DNA of 64,000 nucleotides from the NCBI RefSeq assembly GCF_040750475.1, contig NZ_JABJVY010000024.1, forward strand, positions 1 through 64,000. Direction: 5' to 3'. The stretch is from Amorphus sp040750475. Its GTDB lineage: Bacteria > Pseudomonadota > Alphaproteobacteria > Rhizobiales > Amorphaceae. Below, one piece after another: positions 52,258 through 61,181 of the stretch; the first letter of the stretch is position 1, and the number at the start of each line of letters is the position of its first letter. The notes beneath the pieces were generated by a model, which saw only the letters and a program-made list of their open reading frames with translations, did no database searches and was not told the origin of the DNA. A program made the position numbers and the translations under genes.

Positions 52258-53034
52258 CTATTGGGCGGTGTAACCGCCGTCGATGACCAACTCGGTGCCG
52301 GTCACAAACTTCGACTCATCGGAGGCGAGATAGAGCACGCCGAAGGCGATGTCGTCCGGTTCGCCGACATGACCGATCGGGTGCAGGGCGTTAAGGGCCT
52401 GCCGGCCCTCCTCGACGTCGCCGTTCTCGGCAAGGTAGTTCTCGACCATCGGCGTCCAGATGTAGCCAGGATGGATCGAGTTCACCCGGATGTTCAACCC
52501 CGCCTTGGCGCAATAGAGCGCCACCGACTTGGTGTACATTCGCACGCCGCCCTTAGACGCATTGTAGGCGCCGAGATTGGGGTCGCCGACCAGACCCTCG
52601 ATCGAGGACAGGTTGATGATCGAGCCGCCCGGCGGGTTGTTCCGCTTCATCGCCAGGATCGCATGCTTGGTGCCGAGGAACACGCCGTCGAGATTGACGC
52701 TCATCAGCCGGCGCCAGCGCTCCAGCGTCTCCTCCTCGGGCGGCCCACCCCAGCCGACGCCGGCATTGTTGACCAGCACGTCGAGCCGTCCGAAGTGGTC
52801 GAGGGTGGCCTGGATCATTCGCTGCCACGCGCTCTCGTCGGCGACGTCGTGATGGAGATAGATTGCCTCGCCACCGGCCGCGGCGACGCCCTGCGCCACC
52901 CGCTCGCCTTCCTCCTCCTTGATGTCGGTGACGACCACCTTTGCGCCCTCCCGCGCCAGCATCCGCGCCGAGGCCTCGCCCAGCCCCAGCGCGGCTCCTG
53001 TCACGATCGCCACCTTGTCTCGCACTCTGCTCAT
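52258..53034 (-). CDS. Short-chain dehydrogenase/reductase
   Basis: A 258-residue SDR with the cofactor motif TGAALGLGEASA at about 12-23, NNAG near 89, the catalytic Ser in INLSSIEG and YNASKGG near 156-162, and IHPGYIWTPM. The D in VVTDIKEEEG after the second strand suggests NAD use. It is closest to glucose or cyclopentanol dehydrogenase-like SDRs; the substrate is uncertain. It lies 60 bases after glgX on the same strand. Confidence 0.88.
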   Translation of the reverse strand: MSRVRDKVAIVTGAALGLGEASARMLAREGAKVVVTDIKEEEGERVAQGVAAAGGEAIYLHHDVADESAWQRMIQATLDHFGRLDVLVNNAGVGWGGPPEEETLERWRRLMSVNLDGVFLGTKHAILAMKRNNPPGGSIINLSSIEGLVGDPNLGAYNASKGGVRMYTKSVALYCAKAGLNIRVNSIHPGYIWTPMVENYLAENGDVEEGRQALNALHPIGHVGEPDDIAFGVLYLASDESKFVTGTELVIDGGYTAQ

Positions 53035-53093
53035 CTTTTAGACTCCTCTCTGGTCGATTCCGGCGGGCCGAGAACCCGCCTCAGGTTTCTGAG

Positions 53094-55223
53094 CTACGCT
53101 TCCTTGGAGCGGCTGACAGCGACGACTGTCGTGCGCGCCTCGAGCCAGATCTCGCCCGCAGCATTCATCCGGTGTCCGGCGCCGAACGAAGCGTCGGCGG
53201 TGGTTTGCTCCTTCGACGTGTCGATCACCACCTCCCATCCTCCCCCTGGCGGCGCCGGCACGACGAACCGGCATCGGGCAGGAGAGCCGTTGAAGAGCAG
53301 GCAGAGTGCCACGTCGCTGCCCCGCACGAGACAGCCGAGCCGGTTGTCGGCCCCGTTCCAGTCGGGCTCTTGCCCTGCTGGTCCGAACCAGTTGATCTCC
53401 CCGTCCGTGTAGAAAGTTTCGGAGCGCAGGACCGGATGCGCCTTGCGCAGCGCGATCAGCCGCCGGACGAACTGCACGAGTTCGCCATTCCGCTCCGCCA
53501 GCGACCAGTCGTACCAGGAGATCGCATTGTCCTGGCAATAGGCGTTGTTGTTGCCCGCCTGCGTGCGGCGGAACTCGTCGCCGCCGAGCAGCATCGGCAC
53601 GCCGCGCGAGAGCAGGAGCGTGGCGAGCAGGTTCCTGATCCGGTGCAGCCGCATCGCTTCGATGTGCGGATCGTCGGTCGGTCCTTCGGCGCCGTTGTTG
53701 TCGCTGTAGTTCTCGTCGAGGCCGTCACGGTTGTCCTCACCGTTCGCCTCGTTGTGCTTGCGCGCGTAGCTGACGAGGTCGTTGAGCGTGAAGCCGTCGT
53801 GGCTGGTGATGAAGTTGATGCTGTTGAGCGGGCTTTCGCCGCCCGGCTGATAGAGATCGCTGCTGCCAGCGAGACGGGTCGCCAACGCCCCGGTCATGCC
53901 CGGGTCGCCGCGCCAGAAGCGGCGGACATCGTCGCGAAAGTGACAGTTCCACTCGGCCCAGCGTCGGCCGGGGAAGCGGCCGACCTGGAAGGCGCCTCCG
54001 GCGTCCCAGGCTTCGGCGATCAGCTTGACGTCGCGCAGGATCGGGTCCTCGGCGATCTGTTCGAGCAGAGGCGGGTTCGCCAGCAGGTTGCCTTGCTCAT
54101 CCCGCCCGAGCACCGAGGCGAGGTCGAAGCGGAAGCCGTCGACGTGGCAGTGGATCACCCAGTGCCGCAGGCAGTCGACGACCATGCTGCGCACCACCGG
54201 ATGGTTGCAGTTCAGCGTGTTGCCGCAGCCGGTATAGTCCACGTATTCCCCATTGGGCGTCAGGATGTAGTAGATCGCGTCGTCGAGCCCCCGGAAGCTG
54301 TAGGTCGGACCGTTCCTTCCCCCTTCCGCCGTGTGGTTGAAGACGACGTCGAGGATGATCTCGATGCCTGCCCGGTGAAGCTCGCGGACCATGGTCTTGA
54401 AGGCGATGAGATCGCCACCCGGCGCGACATCGCCGGCATAGCCCGGCATCGGCGCGAACAGGGCGACTGGATTGTAGCCCCAGTAGTCGCGCAGCCGCTC
54501 GCCGCTCAGCGGGTTGAGCCCTTCGGCCGCCTCCGGGTCGAAGGCCTGGACCGGCATCAGTTCGAGGGCGGTGATGCCGAGTTCCCGGAAATAGGGGATC
54601 TTCTCGACGACGCCGAGATATTCCCCCGGTCGGCGGACCCCGGAGGACGGGTCGATCGTGAGCCCGCGCACATGGGTCTCGTAGAGGATGGTCTCGTTCC
54701 AGGGATGGCGGAGCGGTGCGTCGTCGGCCCAGTCGAAGCGCTGGTCGGCGATGACGCAGCGGCCACGCGAACCGCCGGACAGGTCTGTAACGGCGGCGGC
54801 GTAGGGATCGAGCAGCGTTTGATGCGGATCGATGTCGTCTCCGCCAGCCCGCGAACGAGGCCCGTCGGCCTGCAGAGCATAGAGCTTCCCGCGAAGATCT
54901 CCCGTCAAGCTGGCATGCCAGATGTCGCCGGTCCGGTGACACCGGGCATCGAGAGGGAACCGGGCGCTCGGCTGGGTCCCGGCGGCCGTCTCGTATAGAA
55001 GCAGGGTCATGGCCGTGGCGTGCCGGCTGAACACCGCGATGTTCAAGCCGTCGCGGCAATCGTGCAGCCCGAGCGGCAGCGGCTCACCGCGGTCGATCCG
55101 GACGGGGCCGCTGTCCGGCTCCGCCGGTGTGGAAGCTGCCTGTGCCGGTTCGTGTGATGGAGGCGGCGCCTGACGCCTCCCATGGACACCGACGGGCGCT
55201 CCGGCGGCCTTGTCGTCAGCCAT
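53094..55223 (-). CDS. glgX: Glycogen debranching enzyme GlgX
   Basis: A 709-residue GH13 enzyme. An N-terminal CBM48-like domain (about residues 45-150) comes before the barrel: DVVFNHTAEGG near 310, the nucleophile region DGFRFDLASVLGR near 375, the acid ILRDVKLIAEAWDAGG near 405 and ITSHDGFTLNDLVSY near 480. It removes limit dextrin branches after phosphorylase action. I used the ATG at 55223, which overlaps the dehydrogenase stop by eight bases; a start nine codons upstream also exists. Its N terminus has a Pro/Ala-rich extension of about 40 residues, longer than in E. coli GlgX. Confidence 0.92.
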   Translation of the reverse strand: MADDKAAGAPVGVHGRRQAPPPSHEPAQAASTPAEPDSGPVRIDRGEPLPLGLHDCRDGLNIAVFSRHATAMTLLLYETAAGTQPSARFPLDARCHRTGDIWHASLTGDLRGKLYALQADGPRSRAGGDDIDPHQTLLDPYAAAVTDLSGGSRGRCVIADQRFDWADDAPLRHPWNETILYETHVRGLTIDPSSGVRRPGEYLGVVEKIPYFRELGITALELMPVQAFDPEAAEGLNPLSGERLRDYWGYNPVALFAPMPGYAGDVAPGGDLIAFKTMVRELHRAGIEIILDVVFNHTAEGGRNGPTYSFRGLDDAIYYILTPNGEYVDYTGCGNTLNCNHPVVRSMVVDCLRHWVIHCHVDGFRFDLASVLGRDEQGNLLANPPLLEQIAEDPILRDVKLIAEAWDAGGAFQVGRFPGRRWAEWNCHFRDDVRRFWRGDPGMTGALATRLAGSSDLYQPGGESPLNSINFITSHDGFTLNDLVSYARKHNEANGEDNRDGLDENYSDNNGAEGPTDDPHIEAMRLHRIRNLLATLLLSRGVPMLLGGDEFRRTQAGNNNAYCQDNAISWYDWSLAERNGELVQFVRRLIALRKAHPVLRSETFYTDGEINWFGPAGQEPDWNGADNRLGCLVRGSDVALCLLFNGSPARCRFVVPAPPGGGWEVVIDTSKEQTTADASFGAGHRMNAAGEIWLEARTTVVAVSRSKEA

Positions 55224-56223
55224 GGGTGACCAAATTGCGCGGCTCGCCACGGACGAAGGCCTCGATGTTCTCCAGCGTGGTCTCGATGATGCGTCGCACC
55301 GCGCTTTCCGTGTTGTAGGCGTTGTGCGGCGTGACGATCACGTTCGGGAAGCGCAGCAGCACGTGGTTGGCGACGAGCGCCTTCAGGTCGTGGCCTTCGG
55401 TCCACGCCTCACGGAAGATCTGCGCCTCCTCGCGGATCAGCGGCTCCTGCGGCAGGACGTCGAGCCCGGCGGCCCGCAGCCTCCCGTCGGAAAGCGCCCG
55501 GACCAACGCCGGCACGTCGACGACATTGCCGCGCGCCGTGTTGATCAGGATCGCGCCCGGCTTCATCAGGCCGAACTCGCGGTCGGAGATCAGGCTCGCG
55601 GAGCCCGGCGTCGCCGGCACGTGGAGCGTCAGCGCGTCCGCCGCAGCCAGCACCTCGTCGAGGTCGGCATAGCAGAAGCCGAAACGGCTCGCCGCGTCAG
55701 CGTCTGGGTAGAGATCGTGAGCGATGACCGTCATGCCGAAGCCGCGGGCGATCTCGATCGCGCGCCGCCCGATCCGCCCCGTGCCGATCACGCCGAGCGT
55801 CTTCCCGCGCAACTCGAAGCCGCGCAGCCCGGCCTGCGAGAAGTTGCCGCGGCGGGTCCGCTCGACCGCCTCGACCAGGCTCCGCGCCACGGCGAGGAGC
55901 AGCGCAAAGGCATGCTCCGCCACGGTTGAATCGCCGTAGTCGGGCACATTCGCCACCGCCACACCGTGCGCGGCACACCAGCCGAGGTCGATATGGTCGT
56001 AACCGGTCGAGCGGGTCGCGATCAGCTTGAGCGAAGGGAACTGCGCCAGCACGTCGGCGCCGAGCTTCGAGTTAACGAAGGTGCTGACGATCTCGGCGTC
56101 CGCGTGAGCTGCGGCCGTGCGAGCATCGAGGGGCTCGCGCGTGCAGCTCAGCTCGTGCGCCGGCTTCAGCCGCAGGCAGGCCTGGTGCTCCCATTCCTCG
56201 GTCTCGAAGACGACAACCTTCAT
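55216..56223 (-). CDS. D-2-hydroxyacid dehydrogenase, D-lactate dehydrogenase-like
   Basis: A 335-residue NAD-dependent enzyme with GVIGTGRIGRRAIEIARGFG near residue 145 and the catalytic residues in NTARGNVVD (Arg), DVLPQEPL (Glu) and VTPHNAYNTESA (His). VFETEEWE at the N terminus and the VPDYGDSTVAEHAFALLL segment resemble fermentative D-lactate dehydrogenases. It would reduce pyruvate and restore NAD. It overlaps ppsA by four bases and glgX by eight, so all three are tightly coupled. A phosphoglycerate or hydroxypyruvate activity cannot be ruled out. Confidence 0.85.
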   Translation of the reverse strand: MKVVVFETEEWEHQACLRLKPAHELSCTREPLDARTAAAHADAEIVSTFVNSKLGADVLAQFPSLKLIATRSTGYDHIDLGWCAAHGVAVANVPDYGDSTVAEHAFALLLAVARSLVEAVERTRRGNFSQAGLRGFELRGKTLGVIGTGRIGRRAIEIARGFGMTVIAHDLYPDADAASRFGFCYADLDEVLAAADALTLHVPATPGSASLISDREFGLMKPGAILINTARGNVVDVPALVRALSDGRLRAAGLDVLPQEPLIREEAQIFREAWTEGHDLKALVANHVLLRFPNVIVTPHNAYNTESAVRRIIETTLENIEAFVRGEPRNLVTHG

Positions 56224-58640
56224 CGTACAGCCTCGCCCGCGCGGGGTGCCGTCGCCGCGCCGAGCCGCTCCTCCTCTTCTGCCACGCGGCGCACGGTGGC
56301 GACGAAGCTGTCGGGATTAAGCGAGATTGAATCGATCCCCTCCTCGACCAGGAAGGCGGCGAAGTCGGGATAGTTGCTCGGCGCCTGGCCGCAGATGCCG
56401 ATCTTGATGCCGGCTGCGTGCGCCTTGGCGATCGCCTCCCGCACCGCGCGCTTGACCGCCTCGTTGCACTCGTCGAACAGCGGCGCGAGCTCGCCCGAGT
56501 CACGGTCCACCCCGAGCACGAGCTGGGTCAGGTCGTTCGAGCCAATCGAGAAGCCGTCGAAGCGTTCCGCGAACTCCTCCGCCAGGAACACGTTCGACGG
56601 AATCTCGCACATCATGTAGATTTCGAGGCCGTTCTCGCCGCGCGACAGCCCGTTCTCGGCCATGACTGCCAGCACGCGGTCCGCCTCCTCGGGCGTCCGG
56701 CAGAACGGCACCATGACGATGACATTGGTCAGCCCGATCGTCTCCCGCACCTTTTTGAGTGCGCGGCATTCGAGGGCGAAGCCATCGCGGTAGCGCTCGT
56801 CGTAATAGCGCGAGGCGCCGCGCCAGCCGAGCATCGGGTTCTCCTCCTCGGGTTCGAAGGCGGCGCCGCCGAGGAGATGGGCATACTCGTTGGTCTTGAA
56901 GTCGCTGAGCCGCACGATCACCGGATGCGGATGATAGGGCGCCGCCAGCTTGGCGATGCCGAGCGCCAGCGTCTCGACGAAATAGTCCTTCGGATCGTCG
57001 TAGCCGCGCGTGAGGTCGCGGATCTCGCGCCGCGCCGCCGGATCCTCCACCCGCTCCGGATGGACCAGCGCCATCGGATGGATCTTGATCAGGTTGTTGA
57101 TGATGAACTCCATCCGCGCCAGCCCGACGCCCCTGGCCGGCAGGCGCCACCAGCGGAAGGCCGCGGCGGGGCTGGCAATGTTCACCAGCATCGCCGTGCG
57201 GGTCGCTGGCAGGTCGGAGAGGTCTACCTCGGTCGCTTCGAACGGCAGGATGCCGTCATAGACCACGCCCCGGTCTCCCTCGGCGCAGGACAGCGTGATT
57301 TCCTGGCCGTCGCGCAGCAGCTCGGTGCCGTGGCCGGTGCCGACGATGGCGGGGACGCCGAGCTCGCGGCTGACGATGGCGGCGTGGCTGGTCGTGCCGC
57401 CATGGTCGGTGATGATCCCGGCCGCCCTCTTCATGATCGGAACCCAGTCCGGATCGGTCATCCCGGTGACAAGGATGGCGCCGTCGCGGAAGCGGTCGAT
57501 GTCGGCGGCGCTGCGGATGGCGCAGACGGGACCGGCGGCGATCGCCTCGCCGATCGCCGAGCCGGTAAGGATCGGCATGCCCTTCTCTTTCAGCCGATAG
57601 GTCCTGAACTGGCCGGTCTGCCGGGAGGACTGCACCGTCTCCGGCCGCGCCTGGACCATGTAGAGCTCGCCCGTCTCGCCGTCCTTGGCCCATTCCATGT
57701 CCATCGGGCGGCCGTAGTGGTCCTCGATGATCGCCGCCCATCGGCCGAGCTCGAGGATCTCCGCCTCGGCGAGGACGAAGGTCTGCCGCTCCTTCTGAGT
57801 GGTCGCGACCGTCGCGGTGCGGGTGCTGCCGCCGGTCGCGTAGATCATCTTGGTCTCCTTGGCGCCCAGCGTCTTCTCAATGATCGGCGTATGGCGGCCG
57901 TCGCCGAGCAGGGGCTTGAACACCAGGTACTTGTCCGGGTCGACGGCGCCCTGGACCACGGTCTCGCCGAGACCCCAGGCGGCGCTGATCACCGCGACGC
58001 CGGGAAAACCGGTCTCGGTGTCGATCGAGAACATGACGCCCGATCCGGCAAGGTCGGAGCGGACCATCCGCTGGACGCCGATCGACAGCGCCACTTCCAG
58101 ATGGTCGAAGCCCTGGGTCTCGCGGTAGCTGATGGCGCGGTCGGTGAACAGCGAGGCGTAGCAGCGCCGGCAGGCGTCGAGCAGGGCGCGCTCGCCGCGC
58201 ACGTTGAGGAAGGTCTCCTGCTGACCGGCGAAGCTCGCCTGCGGCAGATCCTCGGCGGTGGCGCTGGAGCGCACGGCGACGCTGACCTCGCTCTGCTCGC
58301 CGCGTCGCGACAGCTCTCGATAGGCCTCCTTGATTGCCTCGGCGATCGGCTCCGGGAATTCGGCGTCGAGGAACAGCCTGCGGATCGCCTCGCCGGTCTC
58401 GTGCAGCGAAGCCTTGCCGCTCTTCAGCGCCTCGATGCGCGCGCGCAGCTCCGCCTCGAGGCCGTTGGCCGCGACGTATTCACGGAAGGCGGCGGCCGTG
58501 GTGGCGAAGCCGTCGGGAACCCGCACGCCCTTGTCCTTCAGCGTACGGACCATTTCGCCAAGCGACGCGTTCTTGCCGCCGACGCGCGGGACATCGCGTA
58601 CGGTCAGGGTGTCGAACCAGGCTGTGCGTTGTTCGGTCAT
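56220..58640 (-). CDS. ppsA: Phosphoenolpyruvate synthase
   Basis: An 806-residue enzyme. An N-terminal ATP-binding domain starts with VGGKNASLGEMVRTL; the phosphohistidine domain has HGGTTSHAAIVSRELGVPAI near residue 410; the C-terminal barrel ends with GICGQAPSNYPDFAAFLVEE, including the catalytic Cys. It makes PEP from pyruvate and ATP, giving AMP and phosphate; in archaea the reverse reaction is used in glycolysis. It is the first gene of a five-gene minus-strand operon and is preceded by an ECF-type promoter. The link with archaeal GAPDH suggests an archaeal-style glycolysis, an inference only. Confidence 0.93.
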   Translation of the reverse strand: MTEQRTAWFDTLTVRDVPRVGGKNASLGEMVRTLKDKGVRVPDGFATTAAAFREYVAANGLEAELRARIEALKSGKASLHETGEAIRRLFLDAEFPEPIAEAIKEAYRELSRRGEQSEVSVAVRSSATAEDLPQASFAGQQETFLNVRGERALLDACRRCYASLFTDRAISYRETQGFDHLEVALSIGVQRMVRSDLAGSGVMFSIDTETGFPGVAVISAAWGLGETVVQGAVDPDKYLVFKPLLGDGRHTPIIEKTLGAKETKMIYATGGSTRTATVATTQKERQTFVLAEAEILELGRWAAIIEDHYGRPMDMEWAKDGETGELYMVQARPETVQSSRQTGQFRTYRLKEKGMPILTGSAIGEAIAAGPVCAIRSAADIDRFRDGAILVTGMTDPDWVPIMKRAAGIITDHGGTTSHAAIVSRELGVPAIVGTGHGTELLRDGQEITLSCAEGDRGVVYDGILPFEATEVDLSDLPATRTAMLVNIASPAAAFRWWRLPARGVGLARMEFIINNLIKIHPMALVHPERVEDPAARREIRDLTRGYDDPKDYFVETLALGIAKLAAPYHPHPVIVRLSDFKTNEYAHLLGGAAFEPEEENPMLGWRGASRYYDERYRDGFALECRALKKVRETIGLTNVIVMVPFCRTPEEADRVLAVMAENGLSRGENGLEIYMMCEIPSNVFLAEEFAERFDGFSIGSNDLTQLVLGVDRDSGELAPLFDECNEAVKRAVREAIAKAHAAGIKIGICGQAPSNYPDFAAFLVEEGIDSISLNPDSFVATVRRVAEEEERLGAATAPRAGEAVR

Positions 58641-58759
58641 CGCTGTGCTCCTCGTGATCGGGCCGAGATCCTGCGCCGCCTCCGTGCCGCCCCACTTCGG
58701 CCTTGAGCGAACTGGGCGCTTTCGGTCCTGATCGGTGGCAGGTCGGCTTCTCTTTCAAT

Positions 58760-58785
58760 GACGCGACTGGGCGTCGTGCCTTACA
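58760..58785 (-). promoter_or_regulatory. ECF-type promoter for the ppsA operon, TGTAAG-16-CGTC
   Basis: On the minus strand TGTAAG (58785-58780) and CGTC (58763-58760) are separated by 16 bp, followed by ATTGAAAG. It lies about 120 bases before the ppsA start and should control ppsA, the dehydrogenase, glgX, the SDR and the cation ATPase. Confidence 0.75.
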
Positions 58786-59001
58786 GCGGCGCCGCGACGC
58801 TCCGGGAGCCGCGAGGGCGCCCGCCGGTCACAGAAATTCATCGGCTGCTCTGAAAGGTCCGACCGGAGGGCGCCTGCTGCATCGGATACAGGGAGACGGC
58901 GCGATCAAAAACGTCAGCTCTGCATTGCCCTTGCTTCCATACGCTAAGCCGCTGAAGACGGCGCGAAGAATCCGACCTATTCAGATCAACCGGAGTCCGA
59001 G
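58786..59001. other. Divergent region between ppsA and the channel gene
   Basis: About 216 bases with no coding signal. The leftward ECF promoter lies just outside. No matching rightward site was found for the channel gene, which has only a weak ribosome site. Confidence 0.35.
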
Positions 59002-59484
59002 ATGATCGTTGCAGTAATCATGGCGGTGTCGCTCGTCGTCGCGACATTCCTTTTTCACTACGCCGTGCTGCGCTGGCTTTCCGGAGGGATGGCGCGCATC
59101 GCGATGACCGCCGGCGTGCGTATTCTGGTCATCGTCCTGGTGGCGCTGATGACCCACTTCGTCGAGGTGGCTGTGTACGCGGGTGCCTATGCGCTCGCCA
59201 GTGGTGCGCTCGCCCTCGGCGACTTCGGCGGTCGGACCATCGCCGATCCGCTCGACTATTTCTATTTTTCGATCGTGAGCTATACCTCGCTGGGACTCGG
59301 CGACGTCTTTCCCAGCGGCCACCTTCGATTCATCACCGGTGTCGAGGCCTTGAACGGTCTCCTGTTGATCGCCTGGTCGGGCTCTTTCATCTATATCGCC
59401 ATGGGGCATCTCTGGCCCTGGCAGCCTTGCACCGAGCCGGGCGGCCTCGCTGCGGATAGGAAGCCCGGCGGAAATGCGCCATGA
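59002..59484 (+). CDS. Two-helix ion channel, potassium-type
   Basis: A 160-residue membrane protein with an N-terminal helix (AVIMAVSLVVATFLFHY), a second segment at about 35-70, a pore loop with the filter YTSLGLGDVFP near residue 95 and an inner helix (ALNGLLLIAWSGSFIYIAMG). This is the Ion_trans_2 layout. The filter LGLGD differs from the GYGD of selective potassium channels, so selectivity is uncertain. A polar tail follows. It overlaps no neighbour if the permease starts at 59537. Confidence 0.8.
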   Translation: MIVAVIMAVSLVVATFLFHYAVLRWLSGGMARIAMTAGVRILVIVLVALMTHFVEVAVYAGAYALASGALALGDFGGRTIADPLDYFYFSIVSYTSLGLGDVFPSGHLRFITGVEALNGLLLIAWSGSFIYIAMGHLWPWQPCTEPGGLAADRKPGGNAP

Positions 59485-59536
59485 CATCCATGACACCTTT
59501 CCGGGCCACGCCGGAACCGAGACAGACGGGCACACG

Positions 59537-60850
59537 ATGAAATCCGATTACCAGGCGAACAGCATCACCCTCACCGGCGCCGTCTCGATGGGAACCGGCG
59601 TCATGATCGGCGCCGGCATCTTCGCGCTCACCGGGCAGATCGCGGAACTGGCGGGACCCTGGTTCCCGCTCTCCTTCGTCGCCGGCGGGATCGTCACCGG
59701 GTTCAGCGCCTATACCTATGTCAAGATGTCGAATGCTTTCCCGTCAGCCGGCGGGATCGCGATGATCCTGCAGAAGGCCTATGGGCCCGGCGCGGTCGCG
59801 GCGGCGGCATCGCTGCTGATGGCGCTCTCCATGGTGATCAACGAGAGCCTCGTCGCCCGCACCTTCGGCACCTATGTCCTCAGGCCATTCAATCTGGATG
59901 CCGGTAGTATCCTTGTACCAGTGCTCGGCGTCGGGCTGATCGTCTTCGCCTACCTGGTCAACAGATCGGGCAACCGCTCCGTCGGCCTGTTCTCGGTGGT
60001 CATGGCGTTCCTGAAGATCGGCGGCATCGCGGTCTTCGGCATCGCGGCGCTCGCGGCCAGCGGGTTTGCGTTCGCGCCGGCATCCGGTTCGCCGGAAACC
60101 ATCCCGATCGCGGGCTTTATGGCGTCGATCGCGCTTTCGATCCTCGCGTTCAAAGGCTTCACCACGATCACCAACAGCGGCGCCGAGATCGTCGATCCGC
60201 ACCGCAATGTCGGCCGCACGATCGTCTTCTCCATCGCGATCTGCGTGGTCGTCTACCTGCTCGTCGCGTTCGCGGTCGGCTCGAGCCTCTCGCTGGACGA
60301 GATCGTCGCCGCCAAGGACTATTCGCTGGCAGAGGCGGCGGAGCCGGCGCTCGGTCCTTACGGGTTCTACTTCACCATCGCGCTCGCGGTCGTCGCCACC
60401 GCCTCGGGTCTGCTCGCCAGCGTCTTCGCGGTCTCGCGCATGCTGGCGATGCTGACCGAGATGGAGATGATTCCGCACAGCCATTTCGGCATGTCCGGTC
60501 CGATCCGCGAGCACACGTTGGTCTACACGGTGGTGATCGCGGGGCTGCTGACGGTGTTCTTCGACCTCAGCCGCATCGCCTCGCTCGGCGCCTTCTTCTA
60601 TCTGGTGATGGACATCCTGATCCACTGGGGCGTGTTCCGCCGGCTGCGCCAGGAGATCGGCGCGAGTGGCTGGGTGCTGGTCACGGCCATCGCCCTCGAC
60701 ACGCTGGTGCTCGGCGTCTTCGGCGCCACGAAACTGCAATCCGACCCGCTCATCGTGGTCATCGCTGTCGTGGCCATCACCGCGGTCTTCGCGTATGAGC
60801 GAATCTTCCTATCACGCTGGACTGCCGGGAAGCCGCACGCCGATCACTGA
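59537..60850 (+). CDS. APC-family amino acid permease
   Basis: A 437-residue membrane protein with about twelve hydrophobic segments. It opens with the signature SMGTGVMIGAGIFALTGQI (GxGIF-type motif of APC permeases) and has FKGFTTITNSGAEIVDPHRN in the sixth segment region. I used the ATG at 59537 because similarity starts there; the longer frame overlaps the channel gene. It imports amino acids or polyamines; the substrate is unknown. Confidence 0.88.
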   Translation: MKSDYQANSITLTGAVSMGTGVMIGAGIFALTGQIAELAGPWFPLSFVAGGIVTGFSAYTYVKMSNAFPSAGGIAMILQKAYGPGAVAAAASLLMALSMVINESLVARTFGTYVLRPFNLDAGSILVPVLGVGLIVFAYLVNRSGNRSVGLFSVVMAFLKIGGIAVFGIAALAASGFAFAPASGSPETIPIAGFMASIALSILAFKGFTTITNSGAEIVDPHRNVGRTIVFSIAICVVVYLLVAFAVGSSLSLDEIVAAKDYSLAEAAEPALGPYGFYFTIALAVVATASGLLASVFAVSRMLAMLTEMEMIPHSHFGMSGPIREHTLVYTVVIAGLLTVFFDLSRIASLGAFFYLVMDILIHWGVFRRLRQEIGASGWVLVTAIALDTLVLGVFGATKLQSDPLIVVIAVVAITAVFAYERIFLSRWTAGKPHADH

Positions 60851-61181
60851 AGCGTGAAACTCCGCACGTTCGGCTAATTTGTGGCGTGGGAACACCGGAC
60901 CGGGCCGGCATCGATCAGATTCGCCGCCGCCTCGACGGGAAGGAAACTTACCCGACGGCGGACGTCATCGGCAGAATGCAGCCGTTCAGCCTAAGGAACG
61001 GCCCGCGCGACCGGGACGGCCGAGAAGGGCGGTCCCTCCCACCGTAGTGAAGGGGCAGGAAGCGCGACGGCGATCCTGCGCTATTCGAATCGCGACATCC
61101 TGGAGGCGATCCCGAACTGGAGCGCGAGATCGCTCCTGCCTGATAGGTGGTGGACGCCGCCTGCCCCAGAGCGGCGTCGCC
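60851..61181. other. 331-base stretch without a supported gene
   Basis: Only short frames without ribosome sites are present, between convergent genes (permease rightward, PRC-barrel gene leftward). No ECF promoter and no clear terminator hairpin were recognised. Confidence 0.4.

Noticed and set aside
56418..58706. A 762-codon plus-strand frame opposite ppsA
   Set aside because: It is the antisense shadow of a clear PEP synthase gene in GC-rich DNA; no domain or ribosome site supports it. The same holds for 52941-54998, 18545-20137 and 35985-37718.
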